Below, piece by piece: positions 1-5,446 of a stretch of 5,446 nt of DNA (position 1 is its first letter; every line of letters begins with the position of its first letter). Source of the stretch: Bacteroidales bacterium (GTDB lineage Bacteria > Bacteroidota > Bacteroidia > Bacteroidales > P3). Under the pieces are notes generated by a model. It worked only from the letters and a program-made list of their open reading frames with translations, was not told where the DNA came from and did not search any database. The translations under genes were made by a program, and so were the position numbers. The DNA is taken from contig CAAGHV010000137.1 of the NCBI GenBank assembly GCA_900769785.1, positions 1-5,446 of the forward strand, given 5' to 3'.

Positions 1-86
1 AGAAAGATTTTAATTCAACCAACGGGTAGATCTGTATAATGTTTTGGTACAAATAAAAAAATACCGGCAGACTGATAAAAATCCCT

Positions 87-141
87 TGTAGATGGAGAAT
101 TATCTACATCACGTAGTAGCTACATTTTCCTATTGAGGAAA
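87..141. repeat. Cluster of three short inverted repeats
   Basis: Three perfect small palindromic elements lie close together. TGTAGAT at 87-93 pairs with ATCTACA at 102-108 across an 8-base loop. GTAGCTAC at 116-123 is self-complementary. TTTCCT at 126-131 pairs with AGGAAA at 136-141 across the 4-base loop ATTG. A T8 tract follows at about 161-168 but is too far from the last stem for a standard intrinsic terminator. The stems are short and could be chance in AT-rich DNA; their clustering is the only reason to list them. Confidence 0.4.
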
Positions 142-215
142 TTTCATCATCTTCCCGATCCTTTTTTTTGACTACATATTGCCTATTATCCACAGTATAT
201 CATCACACTCATAAA

Positions 216-292
216 ACCCTACTATAAACTGATTGATGATAGGGTATAAATCTAATTCATCAAACGGGTTATACCTCTAAGTATATGGTATA
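216..292. repeat. Overlapping, mutually exclusive inverted repeats
   Basis: ACCCTA at 216-221 pairs with TAGGGT at 240-245. Overlapping that right arm, GGTATAA at 243-249 pairs perfectly with TTATACC at 269-275. The core TATACC at 270-275 can instead pair with GGTATA at 287-292. A transcript could therefore form only some of these stems at once, as in attenuator-type leaders. No gene in the window is placed to use such a leader; only a minus-strand gene beyond the left edge could. Each stem is 6-7 bp, so chance is a real alternative. Confidence 0.4.
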
Positions 293-320
293 TAAAAATG
301 CGCAATAGAGCTATATACAT

Positions 321-361
321 AAAAAAGTATCAAATATTCAAAGATAAATATTTGATACTTT
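321..361 (-). terminator. Probable intrinsic terminator of the helicase gene
   Basis: A perfect 15-bp inverted repeat (arms 324-338 and 347-361, 8-base loop) lies about 70 bases past the helicase stop. On its left side is a run of six A (321-326, three of them within the stem), which becomes U residues at the 3' end of a minus-strand transcript. The stem is AU-rich with few G-C pairs, so it is weaker than a textbook terminator, but its length and perfect pairing are well above chance. The opposite side has only a TTT, so termination of a plus-strand transcript is less well supported. Confidence 0.7.
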
Positions 362-432
362 CGATGTCGGTATGAATGTTGTTAATTCTAAATTGCTATC
401 TGCTTATTTCTAGTAAAAAAGAAGTAATGTTT

Positions 433-2463
433 TTATTTTTTACCAAAAAGCTTTTGTAGCCACGAGATATTTTTTACACGTTCTATCTCTTTGTTCAGGC
501 TTTCGATAGTTTGAGTATGTTTGTTGTTTTCTTTTGCTAATTTCTTGTTCTTTTGGTTTAGCAAATTTATTTGGTCTTTATATTCGTTAAGTTCTTTTTT
601 CAGTTTTTCATTTTCGCCAATTATTTCACTTGTATTTGCTTTAAAGTTTTCAAACTTCTGCTTTTCTTGAAATAATTCTTTGTATGCTTCTTTGTTGATA
701 GTTTGGAATGTTTCAACTCTTTCGGTCAGGTTGTTTATTTCGGTAGTCAGCTCGCCTATAGTTATGTTAGAGTTTGATAGTAGCGAATCTTTTTCGCTCG
801 AAGCTGTTTCTAATTTATACACCTTCGATTCCAAAGCTGTTATTTTATCTTCTAGTTCAGAGTTTTCTTTTACTTCGTGTTTTTTAAGAAGGCGGAATAT
901 ATATTTGAGATATATCAATATGAATTTTCTGAATTGGGGTGTTGTAATATCGTTGCGATATCCTATAGCTGTATATAAATCGTCTATACATTGTTCGGCA
1001 TTCATTTGTTGGAATGCACTGCGTGATTTTTTGTAATAAAAATCAGCTTTCGAAGGATTTAGGTTTTCTTGTAATTCCATTTTAGAACTTTCGTTTTGTG
1101 TAAAATTCAATACATTGTGATTCGTTATGATTGCCCTAGGTGTGATGGGCGATGTAAGTACCAAACCATCAAGCGAAGTGCATCGGCTCAGTGCCACATA
1201 TACCTGTCCGGAGGTAAAAGATGAACCAATATCGGCCACTACTTTGTTAAATGTAAGGCCTTGACTTTTATGTACCGTTATAGCCCAAGCCAAGCGTAGC
1301 GGAAATTGACAAAATGATCCTACAACGGTTTCTATCACCTGTTTTTCTTCTTCATCCCATTCGTATCGTTTGTTTTCCCATATTTCACGAGGCGTTGTTA
1401 TGTTTCGTTTGTTGCCATTGTCGTCAGATACTGTTACTGTTATTTCGTTTGGTTTCATTTCGCTTATTGTGCCTATCATTCCGTTATAAACACCAAGTCT
1501 TTTGTTATTTCGAATAAACATCACTTGAGCTTTAACCTTCAAATCTAATACCTTTTCGGTAGGAAATATTTCGGTAGGAAATGTTCCATCTATTTCGGCA
1601 GTATATTTTCGTGGGGTAGTAGAAATGCTGTTAAGTTTGTTATTGTTTATTTCCAATGCTTTCCTATTGGTGGTAACCAATGTTATATAATTGTCGTCGG
1701 TCGATGGGTTGAAACCGTGTATTAGTTTAGAGTGTAGAGTATTATAATCTTCTTGTAATACTTTATTTTCACGCACTCTGTTCAGCAGATTTATAAAGGT
1801 TAGTTCGTTTTGTCGATAAATCTTTTTGAGTTCGATGTAGCAAAGTGTAGGCAATACCTGTTGCATTGCATGAGCACTAAAGAAGAATTCACTTTCATAG
1901 AATCGTTTTAGTATTACACTGTCTTCGGATGGCACTACGGGAGGTAGCTGAAACACATCGCCTACAAACAGCATCTGTACGCCTCCAAACGGATATGGAT
2001 TTCGGCGAAATGTACGTAATAAACTATCCACAACATCAAGCAAGTCGCATCTAACCATCGATACTTCGTCTATAACTATCATATCAATGTTGTTTATTAG
2101 TTGCTGCCTTTCTTTGGTATATTTAAAGTGGTCGTATAGTGTGCTTCTGTCCTTGTCGTTGGCAGGGGCTTTAGTGCGAAGTCTGCGATCGTTAGGAACA
2201 TATACCGATGGTGGAATTTGAAAGAATGAATGTATGGTTTGACCACCTACTTTTATAGCAGCTATTCCTGTAGGGGCTAGTACTGCTATCTTTTTGTCAC
2301 TTACCTGTTTGAGGTAATGAAGAAAAGTAGTTTTTCCTGTTCCTGCTTTTCCTGTCAGATATATATTGTTATTGGTATATAGGGCATATTCTAATGCATA
2401 TTTAAACTCTTCGTTGTTTTCATCTAATTTCAATCCCTGTGATTTTAATTCTTCCAATTGCAT
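433..2463 (-). CDS. Pif1/RecD2-like SF1 DNA helicase with C-terminal coiled coil
   Basis: This complete 676-residue protein is an ATP-dependent superfamily 1 helicase of the Pif1/RecD2 type, expected to act in the cytoplasm as a 5'-3' DNA helicase in replication, repair or resolution of structured DNA. Walker A is GKAGTGKTT at 38-46 (K44), followed by the APTGIAA motif at 63-69. Walker B is IVIDEVSM at 129-136 (D132, E133), and GDVFQLPP at 168-175 carries the sensor glutamine Q172. Motif V-like VHKSQG is at 397-402, and motif VI-like YVALSR at 422-427 carries the arginine finger R427. All core motifs are intact, so it should be active. Residues about 535-668 are a heptad-rich coiled coil ending in a basic WLQKLFGKK tail, not part of the minimal helicase; it may mediate oligomerisation or partner binding. 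The ATG at 2461-2463 is chosen because the helicase core begins soon after; no Shine-Dalgarno is evident, as is usual in Bacteroidota. It is divergent from the Cas12 gene. The helicase call is firm; a specific cellular role is not. Confidence 0.93.
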   Translation of the reverse strand: MQLEELKSQGLKLDENNEEFKYALEYALYTNNNIYLTGKAGTGKTTFLHYLKQVSDKKIAVLAPTGIAAIKVGGQTIHSFFQIPPSVYVPNDRRLRTKAPANDKDRSTLYDHFKYTKERQQLINNIDMIVIDEVSMVRCDLLDVVDSLLRTFRRNPYPFGGVQMLFVGDVFQLPPVVPSEDSVILKRFYESEFFFSAHAMQQVLPTLCYIELKKIYRQNELTFINLLNRVRENKVLQEDYNTLHSKLIHGFNPSTDDNYITLVTTNRKALEINNNKLNSISTTPRKYTAEIDGTFPTEIFPTEKVLDLKVKAQVMFIRNNKRLGVYNGMIGTISEMKPNEITVTVSDDNGNKRNITTPREIWENKRYEWDEEEKQVIETVVGSFCQFPLRLAWAITVHKSQGLTFNKVVADIGSSFTSGQVYVALSRCTSLDGLVLTSPITPRAIITNHNVLNFTQNESSKMELQENLNPSKADFYYKKSRSAFQQMNAEQCIDDLYTAIGYRNDITTPQFRKFILIYLKYIFRLLKKHEVKENSELEDKITALESKVYKLETASSEKDSLLSNSNITIGELTTEINNLTERVETFQTINKEAYKELFQEKQKFENFKANTSEIIGENEKLKKELNEYKDQINLLNQKNKKLAKENNKHTQTIESLNKEIERVKNISWLQKLFGKK
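1554..1583 (-). repeat. 15-bp tandem duplication inside the helicase gene
   Basis: The unit TTTCGGTAGGAAATA at 1554-1568 is followed directly by a copy at 1569-1583 differing only in its last base. Because the unit is a multiple of three, the frame is kept, and the protein carries FPTEI followed by FPTEK at residues 296-305. This lies between the two RecA-like halves, in a region likely to tolerate insertion. Replication slippage is the simplest origin. Confidence 0.85.
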
Positions 2464-2642
2464 AATATTTTACTTCAAATAAATGTATTTTAATTCGATT
2501 AACTATAAAAGTGTTTTTTTATTGCTTTGAAATGAATATAATATAAATAATGGAAATGGAGAATGAGTTTTTTGTTGCTATTGTGGAAAATAAAAATTAT
2601 TAAATATCGTTAGATACTCATAATTATTAAATAGGCATAATT
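2464..2642. other. Divergent intergenic region between helicase and Cas12 genes
   Basis: These 179 bases separate two divergent start codons and must hold the promoters of both genes unless either is read from further away. The sequence is extremely AT-rich. A candidate helicase promoter is listed separately. For the Cas12 gene I found no good match to the Bacteroidota -7 TAnnTTTG element; the nearest, TTGCTTTG at 2522-2529, lacks a matching upstream -33 element. No small ORF or RNA gene is supported here. Confidence 0.7.
2480..2510 (-). promoter_or_regulatory. Possible Bacteroidota-type promoter for the helicase
   Basis: Read on the minus strand, TTTT (2507-2510) is followed by a 19-base spacer and TACATTTA (2480-2487). 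The Bacteroidota consensus is TTTG, 19-21 bases, TAnnTTTG, so each element differs by its final G only. Transcription would begin about 10 bases before the ATG at 2463, giving a very short leader. In such AT-rich sequence a near match is not rare, so this is a candidate only. Confidence 0.3.
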
Positions 2643-2644
2643 AT
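2595..2644 (+). repeat. AT-rich direct repeats and paired palindromes at the Cas12 start
   Basis: AATTATTAAATA occurs perfectly at 2595-2606 and 2622-2633, a 27-base period. CATAATTAT occurs at 2619-2627 and 2636-2644, a 17-base period; its core ATAATTAT is a perfect palindrome, and the second copy overlaps the ATG at 2643. Repeated palindromes over a start codon could be a repressor site controlling a toxic effector, but low sequence complexity makes chance repeats likely. Confidence 0.35.
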
Positions 2645-5446
2645 GAATAATATAAAGACAACAAAAGCAATAAGATTTAAACTCGAAAACTCGGCTAGTA
2701 ATAGAGAAATACAAGAACGTATAGACAATCTAAGTTCAAATAATGGTTTCGACCTTGTATCTTTTGTAACTGAATTAAATAACTATATTGATTTATTGAA
2801 TGGTTATTTGTTTTGTTCAAGGGGTGATAGGTTTTACCTAAACGACAAGTTTATTCTAAAAAAAGAATGGATGAAAAACTATGCTAAGCAAGAGCTTGCA
2901 GAGTTTAAAACCAAAATCGACAATACAGCTAACGGTGTAAGAGTACAATATACAGTTGGCGATTATAGAGTAGAATCGAAAATACAAGCTGCATTCGATA
3001 ATATAGATGAAATATATGGTGAACTTTGCGATGATGCTTCGAGGGAACTTAATGAAAGATCTAAACGCACACGAACAGCGTTGCTATTGAAACGCTTGTA
3101 TGCAAAAAATAATTTGCCATTGCTTATTGATTTTGTGGAAAATTCGACATATAAAAAGGAAGTAGGTAATGATAGTTTGGTGTTGAAGTCGATGGGAAAA
3201 CGATTGATGGAGCATCTTGAATTGGGTATTCAGGAGTATTTGCCCGAACAATCGGCCGGTGTGTCTATTGCCAAAGCCAGCTTTAACTACTATACAATAA
3301 ATAAAAAACCTGTGGATTATGATGCAAAGATAGAGGAAATAGAAAAAAGCTTAGTTGTTACTAATATAGACCGAACTTGGAAAGATAGGGATAATAAGAT
3401 AAAAGACAATGATAAATTATGGAAAGTTGTTAAGGCTGATATTGTAAGCCGACAAAATAATAAGCAGTTGTGCATTGGCGACTCTCCTTTTATGGATGTT
3501 GATAAATATGCAAGTCTGCGACAGATATTGAAGAATATATTGGCAGAACAAAAGGCGGCTTTTAATGAACTTATGCAACGAGGTGATAGCTATAATGACT
3601 TGCAAAGGGGTGAATTGTATTTGTTTAAAGATATTACAAGTGATGAGTTTGATGAGTATAGCGAACTGACAAAGAAAATAGAAAAATTAGCTACAGAGCG
3701 GAATCAAACTACGAACGACCGAAAGAAGAAAGAACTGAAGTCACAGATTGAAAAATTGTCGAAACGACGTGGAAGTTTAATAAGCGAAGCCGAAAAAAAA
3801 ACAGTCAAGAAGTTTAAAACTTATAAGGCTTTTTCGGTATTATATAGAAAATTAGCCCAGGCTCATGGACGGCAATTGGCTAAGCTAAAAGGTATAGAGA
3901 AAGAAAAAACAGAATCGCAACAACTGACGTATTGGGCCATGATTCTTGAAAAAGATAATAGACACAAACTGGTGTTGATGCCAAAAGCGAAGTCAAGCGA
4001 ATGCCGAAGCCGGTTGGTAGAGGCTGATAATGCCAATGGAGGTTTAAAACTATATTGGTTTGAAAGTTTTACTTATCGCAGTTTGCAAAAACTATGTTTC
4101 GGAAATATAGAAAATGGAAGTAACACATTCTATCCGCAAATAAGAAGAGATAGGGAGCTTGGTCGTAAATACTCTAGTCTTGATAAAAATGGCTATTCTA
4201 AATTTATATCAGGAGAACATGAGTTTAAGGGTGAAGAACAGCGTAAAATACAATTTTACCAAGATGTTTTGAGAACCGACTATGCAAGAAAGAATCTTAA
4301 TTTGCCATACCGTGAGGTGGAAGATAGGATTATAAATTCAACTTTCGAATCGTTTGATGATTTTAAGATAGCATTGGAAAGTATTTGCTATCGTAGAGCT
4401 GTATGTACCAATATTCATTTGATAGATGCTTTGGAAAGTGAGTATGGTGCTCAAATTTTTGATATTACGTCGTTGGATTTGCGAAGAGAGGATAATATAA
4501 AAGATAAAGAAGAGAAGTATTCGTATTCCTACAAATCTCACACTGCTGTATGGAAAGAATTTTGGACTGCGGAGAACGAGAAGTGTAATTTTGATATACG
4601 ACTGAACCCCGAAATAAGCATAATATACCGCAAAGCCAAGGAAAGCAGAATAGAAAAATATGGTGCCGATAGCAAAAAGAATAATAGATATTTGCATGAT
4701 CAGTTGACGTTGGTAACTACATTGTCGGAACATTGCAATTCGCCCGAAAGGAATATTGCTTTTGCAACTATCGACGAGGAAGAGAGAATAATAGCTGAAT
4801 TCAACAGCAAGTTGGATAAGGGAAATATTCGTTTTGCTTTTGGTATAGATAATGGAGAAGTGGAACTTTCTACTTTAGGAGTATATTTGCCGGAGTTTAA
4901 GCAGAAAAGTATTGAAAGTTCGCTCAGGGAGGTGAAAAATGTAGAGAAGTATGGTTTTGACACATTGACTATCCGTAACTTGATGTATTCCGAAAAAGAT
5001 GTGAATGGTAGAGATAGACGTATTATTGATAACCCCTCTTATTTTTTGAAAGAAGATTTGTATTGTCGCACTTTTGGAAAGAATGCCGAAGAATACAAGA
5101 CTATGTTTGACAAAGTGTTTGAACAACGGCGGTTGTTGACGTTGGATTTGAGCACAGCCAAGATGATATGTGGCAGGATAGTAACAAATGGAGATGTGAT
5201 TTCGCTATACAACCTATGGTTGCGACATGCACAACGCAATATATACGACATGAACGAACATATCGAAGATGGCGGAGCAAAAGTGTATTTGAAAAAGAGC
5301 GAGGAATTAAACGACAATGAAAAACGTAAGTTTCTTGACTACTTGAATGATGGAAATGAAAAATATGAAAAATTATCGGATGCAGAGAAAAAAGATTATA
5401 TAAATTGGATTTATAAGATATGGGATGGAGTGGAAGTTGAAAATGA
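2643..5446 (+). CDS. cas12: Cas12a-family type V CRISPR effector nuclease, Cas12a2/Cas12a3-like; 3' end outside window
   Basis: The frame is open for 934 codons and runs off the right edge, so the protein is C-terminally truncated by the window. An in-frame TAA at 2628-2630 forces the start to 2643 or later, and the family's N-terminal strand (TKAIRFKLE, residues 6-14) follows at once. ATAGG ends 7 bases before the ATG, at best a weak ribosome site. Order seen: WED-I strand about 5-14; helical recognition lobe about 25-420, with a lysine/glutamate-rich coiled-coil segment about 337-385; WED-II-like strand with W431 ending LVLMPK (443-448); PI-like region with LKLYWFESFTYRSLQKLC (468-485); WED-III-like region with HTAVW (633-637), IIYR (R663) and KNNRYLHD (K679-D686); RuvC-I GIDNGE (734-739, catalytic D736). 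After that come about 85 residues without a Cas12a counterpart, then the strand pair LDLSTAKMICGRIVTNGD (834-851) and a charged helical stretch to 934. No RuvC-II, Nuc or RuvC-III is visible; these should lie downstream. Family knowledge: such effectors bind a crRNA and use one RuvC site for guided or activated cleavage. By inference from the long RuvC-I to RuvC-II spacing, this belongs near Cas12a2/Cas12a3, which are triggered by target RNA and cause dormancy or death. Cas12a-like membership is firm; the sub-branch is moderate. Confidence 0.85.
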   Translation, partial: MNNIKTTKAIRFKLENSASNREIQERIDNLSSNNGFDLVSFVTELNNYIDLLNGYLFCSRGDRFYLNDKFILKKEWMKNYAKQELAEFKTKIDNTANGVRVQYTVGDYRVESKIQAAFDNIDEIYGELCDDASRELNERSKRTRTALLLKRLYAKNNLPLLIDFVENSTYKKEVGNDSLVLKSMGKRLMEHLELGIQEYLPEQSAGVSIAKASFNYYTINKKPVDYDAKIEEIEKSLVVTNIDRTWKDRDNKIKDNDKLWKVVKADIVSRQNNKQLCIGDSPFMDVDKYASLRQILKNILAEQKAAFNELMQRGDSYNDLQRGELYLFKDITSDEFDEYSELTKKIEKLATERNQTTNDRKKKELKSQIEKLSKRRGSLISEAEKKTVKKFKTYKAFSVLYRKLAQAHGRQLAKLKGIEKEKTESQQLTYWAMILEKDNRHKLVLMPKAKSSECRSRLVEADNANGGLKLYWFESFTYRSLQKLCFGNIENGSNTFYPQIRRDRELGRKYSSLDKNGYSKFISGEHEFKGEEQRKIQFYQDVLRTDYARKNLNLPYREVEDRIINSTFESFDDFKIALESICYRRAVCTNIHLIDALESEYGAQIFDITSLDLRREDNIKDKEEKYSYSYKSHTAVWKEFWTAENEKCNFDIRLNPEISIIYRKAKESRIEKYGADSKKNNRYLHDQLTLVTTLSEHCNSPERNIAFATIDEEERIIAEFNSKLDKGNIRFAFGIDNGEVELSTLGVYLPEFKQKSIESSLREVKNVEKYGFDTLTIRNLMYSEKDVNGRDRRIIDNPSYFLKEDLYCRTFGKNAEEYKTMFDKVFEQRRLLTLDLSTAKMICGRIVTNGDVISLYNLWLRHAQRNIYDMNEHIEDGGAKVYLKKSEELNDNEKRKFLDYLNDGNEKYEKLSDAEKKDYINWIYKIWDGVEVEN

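Larger units (their letters stand above)
1..323. other. Non-coding stretch with short inverted repeats; no gene supported
   Basis: All forward frames close within about 40 bases of the left edge, and reverse-strand stop triplets occur in all three frames between about 100 and 122, so I support no gene here. One forward frame reads twelve codons before a TAA at 37-39. It could be the last residues of a gene entering from the left, but it is too short to claim. The region is AT-rich with several small inverted repeats, listed separately. It lies beyond the presumed terminator of the minus-strand helicase, so it could be the upstream leader of a minus-strand gene starting left of the window, or simple spacer. 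Confidence 0.6.

Noticed and set aside
26..93. Two GTAGAT hexamers (26-31 and 88-93) 62 bases apart, like the 3' end of Cas12a CRISPR repeats at nearly one repeat-spacer period
   Set aside because: Upstream bases do not match between the two sites, the 5' TCTAC half of the Cas12a repeat pseudoknot is missing in both, and no third copy appears at the next period. Not a CRISPR array; at most a worn remnant.
680..1036. Open frame of 118 codons on the plus strand
   Set aside because: It lies wholly antisense within the helicase coding region, in the coiled-coil part, with no family resemblance.
2522..2529. TTGCTTTG as the -7 promoter element of the Cas12 gene
   Set aside because: The first TA is not matched and no TTTG or TTG lies 19-21 bases upstream.
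5121..5204. LDLSTAK (834-840) as the true RuvC-I motif in place of GIDNGE
   Set aside because: GIDNGE matches the Cas12a GIDRGE motif directly and sits at the right distance after the WED-III-like motifs; D835 is better read as part of a following strand.
4338..5317. Four minus-strand open frames of 83-131 codons, some hydrophobic and membrane-like
   Set aside because: All are antisense to the Cas12 gene, overlap one another, and have the composition expected from reverse reading of a lysine/glutamate-rich gene.
5424..5446. RuvC-II glutamate in the terminal VEVEN residues (930-934)
   Set aside because: The typical preceding arginine-rich bridge helix and amphipathic helix are absent, and the motif is cut by the window edge, so it cannot be assigned.

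Overview
The window looks like AT-rich Bacteroidota (probably Bacteroidales) DNA. Neither gene start has a strong Shine-Dalgarno sequence, intergenic DNA is very AT-rich, and the helicase is a Pif1/RecD2-like protein with a long coiled-coil tail of a kind familiar from that phylum. Taxonomy is inferred from these features, not from a marker gene.

Layout: (1) Positions 1-323 hold no convincing gene but several short inverted repeats. (2) A strong AU-rich hairpin at 324-361 with an A-tract on its left side fits a terminator for the minus-strand gene. (3) Positions 433-2463 (minus) encode a complete 676-aa Pif1-like SF1 helicase. (4) Positions 2464-2642 are a 179-bp divergent intergenic region with a possible helicase promoter and small AT-rich repeats next to the plus-strand start. 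(5) From 2643 to the right edge (plus) runs one uninterrupted reading frame of at least 934 codons, cut by the window end.

The plus-strand gene is the main item. Its order of motifs matches Cas12a: an N-terminal KAIRFKLE strand, a helical recognition lobe, a WED-like strand ending in LVLMPK, an HTAVW motif, an IIYR/KNNRYLHD region and a RuvC-I motif GIDNGE with D736. It is not an ordinary Cas12a. The recognition lobe is about 150 residues shorter, the crRNA-processing loop seems to lack its histidine, and at least 198 residues follow RuvC-I without a recognisable bridge helix or RuvC-II (about 85-93 residues in classical Cas12a). That spacing resembles the RNA-triggered Cas12a2 nucleases and their recently described relative Cas12a3. 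My best reading is a Cas12a2/Cas12a3-branch type V effector with its catalytic C-terminus, CRISPR array and any adaptation genes to the right of the window.

The two genes are divergently transcribed. Nothing in the sequence proves that they work together; the helicase may be a housekeeping or mobile-region neighbour.
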